Assembly (NCBI RefSeq): GCF_900096995.1
Contig: NZ_OANT01000002.1
Span: 124,001 to 188,000, forward strand
Direction: 5' to 3'
DNA from: Acinetobacter puyangensis
GTDB taxonomy: Bacteria > Pseudomonadota > Gammaproteobacteria > Pseudomonadales > Moraxellaceae
DNA: 64,000 nucleotides
Part shown: piece by piece, positions 26,713 to 36,859 of the stretch
Layout of the letters: every line of letters starts with the position of its first letter
How positions within the stretch are numbered: the stretch's first letter is position 1
Made by a program: the position numbers and the translations under genes
Notes under the pieces: generated by a model
Told to the model about the DNA's origin: nothing
What the model saw: only the letters and a program-made list of their open reading frames with translations
Database searches by the model: none

Positions 26713-27643
26713 TATTAAGCTGCCTATGTGGTATTAACCATTGATTTTATGATGTGGCAAAATGCCTGTTATTTCTAAGCTGCCTATACGGCATCAAACA
26801 TTGGTGCGAGTCAAATCTCCGGTCGCAACTGTTTCTAAGCTGCCTATGCGGCATCAAACTATTGCCGTGCCTTAATTAAAGACTGGAGAGAATTCTAAGC
26901 TGCCTATGCGGCATCAAACATCCAGAACGTGTTCTGGTCTTTGCTGATGAAATTCTAAGCTGCCTATGCGGCATCAAACTCCCCATGTCTGAACAAATCG
27001 TATTTACAACAAATTCTAAGCTGCCTATGCGGCATCAAACATTAAATGTATCAACAATAGAACCCAGATAAGATTCTAAGCTGCCTATGCGGCATCAAAC
27101 TCGGACGATTTGGATCAAACACTTTCGATTACGAATTCTAAGCTGCCTATGCGGCATCAAACTCGCCATAGGGACCACCCGTGATCGACGCAGAATTCTA
27201 AGCTGCCTATGCGGCATCAAACTTGGGGCGTGGCTATATCTATGAAATGGATGAATTCTAAGCTGCCTATGCGGCATCAAACTTTATTGATCGAATCTGT
27301 GGGCGACACAGTAAATTCTAAGCTGCCTATGCGGCATCAAACAATGCTCATTAACTTTGCACCTGACCTGATGAATTCTAAGCTGCCTATGCGGCATCAA
27401 ACATAAGCCTTTTGATTGGCGTGATTTGCCCAATATTCTAAGCTGCCTATGCGGCATCAAACATGGATTGTTAGAATACTTAATACATTCTAGAATTCTA
27501 AGCTGCCTATGCGGCATCAAACAATTGCGTTGTAGCCCTGCCAAAATCCTACAGGATTCTAAGCTGCCTATGCGGCATCAAACTTAGTGTGCGTCGTGTT
27601 ATGCGTCTTTTTGGCATTCTAAGCTGCCTATGCGGCATCAAAC
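26712..27643 (-). CRISPR. Type I-F CRISPR array, 16 repeats, 15 spacers
   Basis: 28-bp repeats with core CTAAGCTGCCTATGCGGCAT begin at 26712, 26772, 26832, 26892, 26952, 27013, 27073, 27135, 27195, 27255, 27315, 27375, 27435, 27495, 27556 and 27616. Spacers are mostly 32 bases, two of 33 and one of 34 (27101-27134). The reverse complement begins GTTTGATGCCGCATAGGC, close to the type I-F repeat of Pseudomonas and Acinetobacter with its TGCC/GGCA stem. So the array is read right to left. The oldest end is at the left: repeat 26712 differs at six positions, 26772 at one inner position. Repeats 26772 and 26832 start with T where the others have A. No cas gene is in the window. Confidence 0.97.
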
Positions 27644-27781
27644 TTAAAATTTTTAAAAAAAGCTAAGCTATTTTAAAGCATTAGAGCGAAAATTAATAAA
27701 ACACCAAAGTTTTAAACTGTGATTCTAAAATATTGATTCAACAAGATATAAAAGAATGTTAAAAAAATTGGGGTTTTAGAT
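27644..27781 (-). promoter_or_regulatory. Probable CRISPR leader
   Basis: 138 bases of A/T-rich sequence adjoin the repeat that carries no decay, between it and the stop of the hydrolase gene at 27782. This is where the leader must be if the array is read leftwards. No hairpin terminator separates it from the hydrolase gene, so read-through from that gene into the array is possible. Confidence 0.7.
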
Positions 27782-28687
27782 TTAGGAAGCACGTAAAAAT
27801 TCATTTAAAATTTTACCAAATTTCACCGGTTCTGACATTAATGGCACATGCCCGGATTTGTCCATAAGATGAATGGTTGCATCATCAAGTTGTTGGGCAA
27901 TTTCCAGTTGTCCATGATATCCATATAAAGAAGATTGTTTCCCAATAATAAAATGTGTGGGTTTATCTAGGCTTGCAATGGCATCACGATAATCTTCATC
28001 ATGTTCAAGATAGGTGTGCAGATACCAGAGAATATATTGCAATGATTGTAATGGCATAAGGTGAGATTGGACTTTATTCAAAGGCAATTTACCCAGTAAT
28101 GCAGTCAATGGCGAATGTGGATTTTGCAATTGCATAAATTCCAGCCATAAGTTTAGCAGTTGAATTTGTATATCTTTTGGTAAATTGGCAATAGATGAAT
28201 AGTGCTGATAGGGCTCTACCAGACCAGAAATTTTAAGCATTAATTGTAAAAGCTGCTGCTGTTGTTCGCCCAATAGACCAAAATTCCACAATTCATCATT
28301 CTTGATTTTTGCGCTTTGATCAATATGTAAATAGCGTTTGATATATTGACTAAACTGACCATATTTTAAACCATGCATTGTCGTTGTTGCACCCATGGAA
28401 TAGCCAATGACATCAATTTCCCCGATATTGAGCTGTTGTAAAAGTGCATGTATATCTTGCCAGTGACTATCTATGGCATTCAGGGAAGATGGAATTTTAC
28501 AATGTTTGGAGCCACCAAAACCGCGAAAATCAGGAATAATAAAGGACCGTGATTTTAAACTTGGCAGAATAAACGGTAACCATTGCCAGCTACTCATGCC
28601 CAGACCGGATAAAATGAGCACAGGTTCACCTGTTCCGATTTGGCGGACATAGAGTGATTCCTGATCGGGCATGAGATAGTGTGGCAT
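27782..28687 (-). CDS. Alpha/beta hydrolase next to padR
   Basis: A 301-residue alpha/beta-fold hydrolase. Oxyanion region LILSGLGMSSWQWLPFILP near residue 23-41, nucleophile Ser in VIGYSMGATT near residue 95, His in DKSGHVPLMSEPVKF near the C-terminus. No signal peptide. It starts four bases after the padR stop and is co-transcribed with it; the hydrolase is therefore a likely PadR target or partner. Substrate unknown. The gene runs towards the CRISPR leader in the same direction as the array. Confidence 0.85.
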   Translation of the reverse strand: MPHYLMPDQESLYVRQIGTGEPVLILSGLGMSSWQWLPFILPSLKSRSFIIPDFRGFGGSKHCKIPSSLNAIDSHWQDIHALLQQLNIGEIDVIGYSMGATTTMHGLKYGQFSQYIKRYLHIDQSAKIKNDELWNFGLLGEQQQQLLQLMLKISGLVEPYQHYSSIANLPKDIQIQLLNLWLEFMQLQNPHSPLTALLGKLPLNKVQSHLMPLQSLQYILWYLHTYLEHDEDYRDAIASLDKPTHFIIGKQSSLYGYHGQLEIAQQLDDATIHLMDKSGHVPLMSEPVKFGKILNEFLRAS

Positions 28688-28691
28688 TCAA

Positions 28692-29243
28692 TTATTCCTT
28701 TGCGTCGTGATCTTGTTGCAAAATCTCTATCATTTCTTCAATCCAGACGATCCAGCCAGCCTCTAGTTGAATACCAAGTTCGAGAATTTTTTGCTGAATC
28801 ATCATGGCACGTGTCTGACCATTAGATTGCTTTTGCTGATCTTTTGCAAAAATATTTTTATATAAATCATGTTGCGTGCGATGCAAGGTCAAATGTCTTT
28901 TTAATTCAGGCAAGATTAAATCACCGCCCAGTTGTGCTTCGGCGCGTAATTTTACCATTAATTCATCACGCAATTTGGCGGGCTGGCTTTCCTGTAAGAT
29001 CCAATGATAAAGTTCCTGTTTACCAATGTCTTCAACCTGGTAGGTTTTTTTGCGGGAATCTGTATCCTCGGTTTCAATGGTACTAATCCATCCTTTGTTC
29101 TGCATTTGTCCCAGTTCGCGATAGATTTGTTGATGCGTAGCATGCCAGAAAAATCCCATCGAACGATCAAAGCGACGTGCCAAAGCAATCCCAGTACTTG
29201 GTTTTTCTAGTAAGCTGGTTAAAAGAACATGGGATAAGGACAT
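28692..29243 (-). CDS. PadR-family transcriptional regulator
   Basis: A 183-residue regulator. N-terminal winged helix of the PadR type (MSLSHVLLTSLLEKPSTGIALARRFDRSMGFFWHATHQQIYRELGQM), then a C-terminal helical dimer domain of the AphA/Vir_act_alpha type (about residues 90-183) ending in an acidic stretch. ATG 29243 is chosen because it matches the family start; a TTG at 29252 is three codons earlier. Divergent from fadH, with two 18-bp palindromes in the gap that are its probable operators. Regulator of fatty or aromatic acid metabolism by context only. Confidence 0.85.
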   Translation of the reverse strand: MSLSHVLLTSLLEKPSTGIALARRFDRSMGFFWHATHQQIYRELGQMQNKGWISTIETEDTDSRKKTYQVEDIGKQELYHWILQESQPAKLRDELMVKLRAEAQLGGDLILPELKRHLTLHRTQHDLYKNIFAKDQQKQSNGQTRAMMIQQKILELGIQLEAGWIVWIEEMIEILQQDHDAKE

Positions 29244-29286
29244 AAGATACAAGCACTCCGTTTTATCTATTTTAATTGTAAATTAT

Positions 29287-29304
29287 TATGCAACATATTG
29301 CATA
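29287..29304. promoter_or_regulatory. Palindromic operator candidate 1 (PadR)
   Basis: TATGCAACATATTGCATA, a near-perfect 18-bp palindrome with one asymmetric base. It is the padR-proximal copy of the site at 29340 and lies 44 bases upstream of the padR start. PadR family sites are inverted ATGnn...nnCAT repeats of this kind. Confidence 0.75.
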
Positions 29305-29339
29305 GTTTATTTCTATCGTTTATAACACCTTCTAAAGAT

Positions 29340-29357
29340 TATGCAATATATTGCATA
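29340..29357. promoter_or_regulatory. Palindromic operator candidate 2 (PadR)
   Basis: TATGCAATATATTGCATA, a perfect 18-bp palindrome 53 bases from the first copy (about five helical turns). It lies 70 bases upstream of fadH, and its flank ATAGTTT is shared with copy 1. Two sites on the same face could hold the regulator cooperatively for both divergent promoters. Confidence 0.8.
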
Positions 29358-29426
29358 GTTTGCTGTATGATGAATTTATGATCGGAAAATTTGCCAGCAA
29401 TTATATTTGCCAGCTAAGGAGTTTAA

Positions 29427-31451
<2,025 letters not shown>

Positions 31452-31460
31452 AAGCGGTTC

Positions 31461-31490
31461 TGGGGTATTGTTATATACCCCATTATTTTT
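31461..31490 (+). terminator. fadH terminator
   Basis: TGGGGTAT pairs with ATACCCCA around a six-base loop, then TTATTTTT. It begins 10 bases past the fadH stop. Confidence 0.85.
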
Positions 31491-31532
31491 GGTTTTACAA
31501 ACATTAACCCAGCCAAGATAGGAGTGATAACA

Positions 31533-32256
31533 ATGTGGTTGAAATTCGCAACGTTTGCTTTATTACCCATTATCGTACTGCAAGGGTCTAAAGTCCGAAA
31601 AAGTATTCCAAGACTTGCTGAGCCGAGTGGTGAGCGTGAAGGGATTAGTGGACAGCTTACCCTTATCACTTCTTATTTTAGGCGATTCAGCGGCGGCAGG
31701 TGTTGGGGTTGAGACTCAAAAACAGGCACTATCCGGTGTAATTATTACAAATTTGGAAAATGAATATTGTATCAGCTGGAAATTGCAGGCGCAGACTGGG
31801 CATACCAGTAAACAGGTACTGCATGATCTACAACAACTGGATCAAAAAAATTATGATGTGATCGTGACATCAGTTGGTGTCAATGATGTGACACAATTGA
31901 TCTCAATAAAAAAATGGTTGAAACAACAGCAACAGCTATTTACCCAATTACACAACCGCTTTCAGCCTAAAGTGATTATTGTCTTTAGTGTACCACCGAT
32001 GCAGCATTTTCCTGCTTTACCGAATCCTTTGGCTTGGCTATTGGGAAAGTATGCCAAGCAGATGAATCAATCATTACAACAATATTTGGCTTTACATGAT
32101 CAATTCAGATGGATTGAAAATGATATTAAAACATTGCAAGCGCTCAATCTGCCTATGGCACCTGATGGCTTTCATCCCGGTAAAGAAATTTATGCGCTTT
32201 GGGGAGAGCAGGTCGCAAATATAGTCAAAGAAATGTATTTATCGAAGGCTAATTAA
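31533..32256 (+). pseudogene. SGNH/GDSL esterase with an internal frameshift
   Basis: The true start is ATG 31533 (AGGAG upstream), whose frame reads MWLKFATFALLPIIVLQGSK and on to about residue 39. There it leaves the frame that carries the SGNH signature SLLILGDSAAAGVGVE (GDS nucleophile), GVNDV and the Asp/His pair in PDGFHPG, which continues to 32256. Removing one A at about 31652 restores a continuous ISGSLPLSLLILGDS, so a one-base insertion is the simplest reading. Without it, translation could only begin inside the gene (TTG or ATG in the second frame), which lacks the N-terminal helix. It may be a real pseudogene or a base-calling error. Confidence 0.8.
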
Positions 32257-32298
32257 AAAAGCCATACGATAATCAAAATGATATGGTATGGCTTTAAA
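32257..32298. terminator. Bidirectional terminator between SGNH gene and oxyR
   Basis: AAAGCCATAC pairs with GTATGGCTTT, with A-rich and T-rich flanks on each side. It lies between the convergent ends of the SGNH gene and oxyR and can serve both. Confidence 0.8.
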
Positions 32299-32358
32299 TT
32301 TTAATTCAATCAATTGCTTATCGATTAGTCTGAATCAGTAAATATCATTATAAGCAGG

Positions 32359-33294
32359 TTATTGCTTATCCAGATATTTGGCATTTTCGGATAAAATCGT
32401 TTGACTGATGGTCACCAGAATTTGCTGTAATAAATCAAATTCGGTTTGTAATGGCGTGCTTTTACGGGTAATTAAAGCAAGCGTTCGTTCCGGTGGATTC
32501 TTGATTGGATGAATCAGCAGTTTTTCATGTGACATCAGATTTGCATTTTGAATGGCAATTTCCGGCAGCATGGTAAAACCTAGATCTGCCAAAACCATTT
32601 CCAATAATGTCGGTAATGAGCTGGCTTTAAGGCGTGAGTCATTTTTACGATCATTCACCGGACAAACACTCAAGGTATGATCACGTAAGCAATGGCCTTC
32701 TTCCAGTAAAATCAATCGCGACAAATCCAGATCATCAATGGTTTTTGCCTGTACAGTTTGTTTGTCATTACGATTGCAGACAATGAATAGTTTTTCCGTG
32801 GCAATTTCTTTAACCTTTAAACCATGCGTATCAAAAGGTAAAGCCAGAACCACCATATCCAGACTACCATGCTCCAATCCTTCGAGAATTTTTTCACTCT
32901 GCGCTTCATGGAGGTGGAGCTTGATACGCGGCAACTGAGTTTGTACTGCGGTCAACAGTTGCGTCAGAATAAAGGGCGCAATGGTGGGAATAATGCCAAG
33001 GTGCAAATCACCGGTTAAAGGTTCACTCATTTCCCGGCTGAGTCGCATTAAATCCTGTGCATCTGCCAAAAGAACACGTGCTCGGGCAACGACCTGTTCA
33101 CCTAAGGGTGTTAATCGCACATTTTGTCGATCTCGTTCTACAAGAACGCCTCCTAAAAGACGTTCCAATTCCATAATGCCACCCGATAAGGTGGATTGAG
33201 TGACAAATGAACGACGTGCAGCTTCAGTAAAATGCAAGGTTTCAGATAAGGTTACCAGATAGGAAAGCTGACGAAGTGAAGGTAAAGCGGCCAT
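32359..33294 (-). CDS. oxyR: Peroxide-sensing regulator OxyR
   Basis: A 311-residue LysR-type regulator. Winged helix at residues 5-65 (LRQLSYLVTLSETLHFTEAARRSFVTQSTLSG). The sensor loop LLEEGHCLRDHTLSVC holds the two cysteines that form the disulfide in OxyR, nine residues apart. It controls peroxide defence genes. ATG 33294 (MAALPSLRQL) is chosen with AGGA upstream; the longer frame to 33312 would add six residues. It lies 14 bases after estB and is the last gene of the rub cluster, the order described from A. baylyi ADP1. Confidence 0.95.
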   Translation of the reverse strand: MAALPSLRQLSYLVTLSETLHFTEAARRSFVTQSTLSGGIMELERLLGGVLVERDRQNVRLTPLGEQVVARARVLLADAQDLMRLSREMSEPLTGDLHLGIIPTIAPFILTQLLTAVQTQLPRIKLHLHEAQSEKILEGLEHGSLDMVVLALPFDTHGLKVKEIATEKLFIVCNRNDKQTVQAKTIDDLDLSRLILLEEGHCLRDHTLSVCPVNDRKNDSRLKASSLPTLLEMVLADLGFTMLPEIAIQNANLMSHEKLLIHPIKNPPERTLALITRKSTPLQTEFDLLQQILVTISQTILSENAKYLDKQ

Positions 33295-33308
33295 AATGTC
33301 CTGGGAAA

Positions 33309-34247
33309 TCAATGATTAAAATATTGTACAAAGGTCTGAACCAGTTTTGGAATAAAATAGGGCTGAATATCATGTCCCATACCTTCGACCAGTTCAAATT
33401 TTGCATTTTTGATCGCTTTTGCAACCGCTTTACCATGAGCAGGTGGCAATAACCGATCACGACTACCATGCACGACTATCGTAGGCTGTTGAATTTGTTT
33501 GTCAAGATGTAAAAGTGACCCTGTGCAAAGAATTGCCAAAAATTGTTGTAAGATTCCTGTCGGATAATAACTGCGTTGATAGAGTTTACGTGCAGTCTGT
33601 GCCGTTTCAATCTGATTAACAAAACCCGGTGAACCAATGTTATTAAAGACTTTAATCGAATGACGGATGATACTGTCTTCATCACGATTTTCTGGGCGCC
33701 CAATTAGGCTAAATAATTGTTTGGGAAACGGTGGTGGTAAAAAACGCTGATTGTTACTGGTAAATAATAAGCCAAGGTGATCTACTTTTTCTGGATACTG
33801 TGCCGCCAGAATTTGTGCAATCATACCGCCCATTGACGCACCAATCACATTAACCTTACTTAATTGCAGTGCTTCAAGCAAAAGATTTGCATCTTCTGCC
33901 ATATCATACAGATTATAAGGCGCCCCTTCATTAGACAAACCAAAGCTAAAACGGCCCATCATTTTGATGGTATTCAATCTTTTGCCTTTTTTTCTTATTT
34001 TGCTGGACAAACCAATATCACGATTATCAAAACGAATGACCTGAAAACCAGCATCAATCAGTTGCTTACAAAATGCATCGGGCCAGAACAGCATTTGTGC
34101 ACCTAAGCCCATAATCAGCAATATGGTGGGATTGGCTGGATTACCACCGATCTCAATGTGTAGCGTTTGCTGGTTAGACAGTTCAACTGTCGCTTCCTGC
34201 ATAAAGGGCGTATAAGGCGAGGTTTTAAGTTGTAAGACATTTGTCAT
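33309..34247 (-). CDS. estB: Alpha/beta hydrolase of the rub cluster (EstB-like)
   Basis: A 312-residue alpha/beta hydrolase. Oxyanion region LLIMGLGAQMLFWPDAFCKQL near residue 44-64, nucleophile Ser in VIGASMGGMIAQ near residue 137, acid Asp in VVHGSRDRLLPP and His in VEGMGHDIQPY. AGGA nine bases upstream sets the start. The gene sits between rubB and oxyR, the position where ADP1 carries estB, an esterase; I use that symbol by synteny. A strong hairpin lies between rubB and this gene. Confidence 0.85.
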   Translation of the reverse strand: MTNVLQLKTSPYTPFMQEATVELSNQQTLHIEIGGNPANPTILLIMGLGAQMLFWPDAFCKQLIDAGFQVIRFDNRDIGLSSKIRKKGKRLNTIKMMGRFSFGLSNEGAPYNLYDMAEDANLLLEALQLSKVNVIGASMGGMIAQILAAQYPEKVDHLGLLFTSNNQRFLPPPFPKQLFSLIGRPENRDEDSIIRHSIKVFNNIGSPGFVNQIETAQTARKLYQRSYYPTGILQQFLAILCTGSLLHLDKQIQQPTIVVHGSRDRLLPPAHGKAVAKAIKNAKFELVEGMGHDIQPYFIPKLVQTFVQYFNH

Positions 34248-34268
34248 TGTTTTTTATCCTATGCAGAT

Positions 34269-34303
34269 CCACCATTAGAAGAGACATACCTTTCTAATGA
34301 TGG
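34269..34303 (-). other. Hairpin between rubB and estB
   Basis: CCACCATTAGAA pairs with TTCTAATGATGG over 12 bases with one wobble. No T run follows in the reverse-strand transcript, so it is not a classical terminator. It may act as an mRNA processing or stability element within the cluster. Confidence 0.6.
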
Positions 34304-34323
34304 AAAAACAGAATATTGATATT

Positions 34324-35499
34324 TTAGCCTTGTGGAATAAGATCTGGAACAAGTTTGGCCAAGGTCAGACGTTGTTTGCCTGCTGTGGCGCCCAGCAAAA
34401 CAAAACCACGCAATGTTCCTTGTGGATCAAATGCCTTAGCCAACATGCCATCATCAAATTCTTCTGTTTCCCAGTTGACTTCGACATTGGCGGGTGCCGG
34501 TAAAACGGTGAGTGGTGCAGCAGGCGTTTTGACGGCGACCGGCATCGCAGGATAATGTACATGTGTGGTTTCACCTGCCAGTGTTTTGGCCAAGGCACGG
34601 GCTTGTTGCATTAATGGCATTACATAAGGCAATAATGTACCATTTACTTCTGCACAATCGCCAATGGCATAGATATCAGGTAGATTGGTTTCCAATAATG
34701 AATTGCTAATGACGCCACGGCTGGTAAGGATACCTGCTTGTTTGGCCAAATCCAGATTCGGTTGTAAACCAATGGCCGACAAGACCACATCCACCACAAA
34801 GCGCTGTCCATTTGCCAGCGTTACTTCATAATCATCATTGGCGATTTTATTGACTTTATCTACGGTTGTGCCAAGAATAAATTTGATGCCTGCTTCTTCG
34901 AGATTTTGACGAAAGGCTGCTGCTGTATGCGAGGGTAATAAACGACCCAAAGGTTGGGGGGCTAAATCGACCACAGTAACGTGATGTTCGGTATTTTGCA
35001 GGTCGTTTGCAAATTCGCAACCAATCAGACCGGCACCTAGTATGAGTACACGCTTATCGGGGCGTTGATCCAGTCGTTCACGAAAAGCACGATAATCATT
35101 TAGATTATTGACGACATGAATATCTTCGGCACCATCACCGGAAATGGCCAAACGAATCGGATTGGCACCTACTGCTAGGATGAGTTTTTGATAGTAGAGG
35201 GTAGAATGTTCGCCCTGATGCTCAAGCTGTAAGGTATGTGCTGTACTATCAATTGATTTGACCCAAGTATGTGCCTGAATGGTCATTTTGAGTTGGGAAC
35301 TCATTTTTTCTGCATCGCCCAAAGCAATCTGTTGCGGTGCTTTTTTACCGACAAGTGCATTTGATAGCGTCGGCTTGGCATAATTGATGGCATCATCTGC
35401 ACAGATCATCACCAGTTCCTGCTCTGGATTAAGTTTACGATACTCTCTTGCAAGTGTATAACCAGCCATACCAGAACCAATAATGACGATAGGATGCAT
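34324..35499 (-). CDS. rubB: Rubredoxin-NAD(+) reductase
   Basis: A 391-residue flavoprotein that passes electrons from NADH to rubredoxin for alkane hydroxylation. FAD motif IVIIGSGMAGYTLAREYRKLN at the start, NADH motif RVLILGAGLIGCEFANDLQ near residue 147, and FAD end DIYAIGDCAEVNG near residue 270. ATG 35499 has GGAG six bases upstream; a GTG at 35511 is in the same frame. It follows rubA by 84 bases, which contain a terminator-like hairpin. Confidence 0.95.
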   Translation of the reverse strand: MHPIVIIGSGMAGYTLAREYRKLNPEQELVMICADDAINYAKPTLSNALVGKKAPQQIALGDAEKMSSQLKMTIQAHTWVKSIDSTAHTLQLEHQGEHSTLYYQKLILAVGANPIRLAISGDGAEDIHVVNNLNDYRAFRERLDQRPDKRVLILGAGLIGCEFANDLQNTEHHVTVVDLAPQPLGRLLPSHTAAAFRQNLEEAGIKFILGTTVDKVNKIANDDYEVTLANGQRFVVDVVLSAIGLQPNLDLAKQAGILTSRGVISNSLLETNLPDIYAIGDCAEVNGTLLPYVMPLMQQARALAKTLAGETTHVHYPAMPVAVKTPAAPLTVLPAPANVEVNWETEEFDDGMLAKAFDPQGTLRGFVLLGATAGKQRLTLAKLVPDLIPQG

Positions 35500-35539
35500 T
35501 CTAATCTCCACGTTAAACGATAAATTTTACAACATTGAA

Positions 35540-35570
35540 TAAATAAAAAACCATGCAAAAGTGCATGGTC
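35540..35570 (-). terminator. Terminator-like hairpin between rubA and rubB
   Basis: On the reverse strand ACCATGCA pairs with TGCATGGT around a four-base loop, followed by TTTTTTATTT. It lies 14 bases past the rubA stop. It looks like a genuine intrinsic terminator, so only part of transcription should continue into rubB. Confidence 0.85.
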
Positions 35571-35583
35571 CTGATGGTTCGAT

Positions 35584-35748
35584 TTAGATCTCAATCATTT
35601 CAAAATCTGCTTTTGACACGCCACAATCCGGACAGGTCCAGTCATCGGGAATATCTTCCCATTTTGTTCCAGCGGCAATACCATCTTGTGGCCATCCTTC
35701 TGCTTCATCATAAATCCAACCACAAACGATACACTGATACTTCTTCAT
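35584..35748 (-). CDS. rubA: Rubredoxin
   Basis: A 54-residue iron protein that carries electrons from rubredoxin reductase to alkane monooxygenase (AlkB/AlkM). Iron is held by four cysteines in two pairs: CIVCG at residues 6-10 and CPDCG at residues 39-43. It ends KADFEMIEI. The gene is easy to miss because of its size. GGAGATTTAG upstream sets the start. First gene of the cluster; the 400-base upstream region should hold the promoter. Confidence 0.97.
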   Translation of the reverse strand: MKKYQCIVCGWIYDEAEGWPQDGIAAGTKWEDIPDDWTCPDCGVSKADFEMIEI

Positions 35749-36155
35749 CTAAATCTCCAAGCGCTGACTAGGTGGAACATTCTGCCTATCAGACAAAATA
35801 AATTTAAGCAAATGGTCAATTTAACTTAAATTTTTTTACTGCGTTCTCATATTAAAATGCGACGCAAAGAAAATAAAGTCTGATTTGAGTTTACCACTCT
35901 ACGATTTATTAGATATGTCTAAATTGGCAATACTTTAAGTCAAACCTGCAAATAATGATTTATCATTTTAAGACAATTTATCATTTTTTATGCTTGTGTT
36001 TCACTTGATTGGCTAAAAACAGTGGGAAACGAAGAGTGGCAACTGGGCAAAATGTTATGCAGCGCAAAAAAGCCTGTGATCATTTCGGATGAGGCATAAG
36101 AAAAATAAAATGTAGGGCGTTAAGACAACCAGTTTCGGCAATTAGTTTTTGGTAA
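35749..36155. other. Intergenic region upstream of rubA
   Basis: About 400 bases between rubA and the end of the yqeY-like gene, both reading leftwards. AT-rich with the rubA promoter expected near its left end. No credible ORF and no RNA gene were seen. A short direct repeat TTTATCATTTT/TTTATCATTTTTT occurs at about 35960-35990. Confidence 0.5.
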
Positions 36156-36602
36156 TTAGGCCAGTTTGGCTTTTATTTTTGCGGATACTTGTGAAGGGTC
36201 GGCACGTCCGGCTATGATCGGACGTAGAGAATTCATCACCTTACCCATATCTTTCATGCTAGTTGCACTTTGAGCAGTAATCGTTTGCTCAATGAGAGAA
36301 TCAAGCTCTTCCTCAGTCATAGCTTCTGGTAGAAATTGAGAGAGTACCTCAAGTTCGGCTTGTTCTTTACTAGCTAAATCATCTCGACCAGCGCCAGAAA
36401 AGGCTTTGATCGATTCTTTGCGTTGTTTTACTTGTTTTTCGACGACAGTAAGCACTTGAGCATCGTCAAGTTCAATACGTTCGTCTACTTCAATTTGTTT
36501 GATCGCTGCCTGTAGACCACGAATCACTGTTACAACTGCCATTTCTTTGGCACGCATTGCGGTTTTAAGTGTATCAGTAATTTGAGTTTTTAAAGTGGTC
36601 AT
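36156..36602 (-). CDS. GatB/YqeY-domain protein
   Basis: A 148-residue soluble protein of the YqeY family, related to the tail domain of the GatB tRNA amidotransferase subunit. Landmarks: LKTAMRAKEMAVVTVIRGLQAAIKQIEVD at residues 12-40, VVEKQVKQRKESI, QFLPEAMTEEEL and the end MGKVMNSLRPIIAGRADPSQVSAKIKAKLA. Its role is uncertain (tRNA-related). It follows rpsU by 41 bases on the same strand, a very common arrangement. Confidence 0.92.
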   Translation of the reverse strand: MTTLKTQITDTLKTAMRAKEMAVVTVIRGLQAAIKQIEVDERIELDDAQVLTVVEKQVKQRKESIKAFSGAGRDDLASKEQAELEVLSQFLPEAMTEEELDSLIEQTITAQSATSMKDMGKVMNSLRPIIAGRADPSQVSAKIKAKLA

Positions 36603-36643
36603 AGTCGCGTTCTTTTTACAAATTGTAGATTAATGAGAACAAG

Positions 36644-36859
36644 TTAGTAAAGGCGAGTTGTACGGATAGATTCACGAGCAACTTTTTTCGCATAACGTTT
36701 AACAGCAGCAGCTTTTTTACGTTTACGCTCTTGCGTTGGTTTTTCGTAGAATTCACGTTTACGAACGTCGGCTAAAACACCTGCTTTTTCGCATGAGCGT
36801 TTGAAACGACGGATCGCAACGTCAACTGGTTCGCCTTCTTTTAACTTAACTTGTGGCAT
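36644..36859 (-). CDS. rpsU: 30S ribosomal protein S21
   Basis: A 71-residue basic ribosomal protein. It starts [49 protein letters not shown], the S21 pattern, and ends with a Lys/Arg-rich tail. S21 helps start translation on the 30S subunit. It is divergent from tsaD and precedes the yqeY-like gene, the classical macromolecular-synthesis neighbourhood (dnaG is not in the window). Confidence 0.97.
   Translation of the reverse strand: MPQVKLKEGEPVDVAIRRFKRSCEKAGVLADVRKREFYEKPTQERKRKKAAAVKRYAKKVARESIRTTRLY

Noticed and set aside
27095..27544. Three ORFs of 61-86 codons on both strands with repeated MPHRQLRI or KLPMRHQT segments
   Set aside because: They are translations of the CRISPR repeats, which happen to lack stops in some frames.
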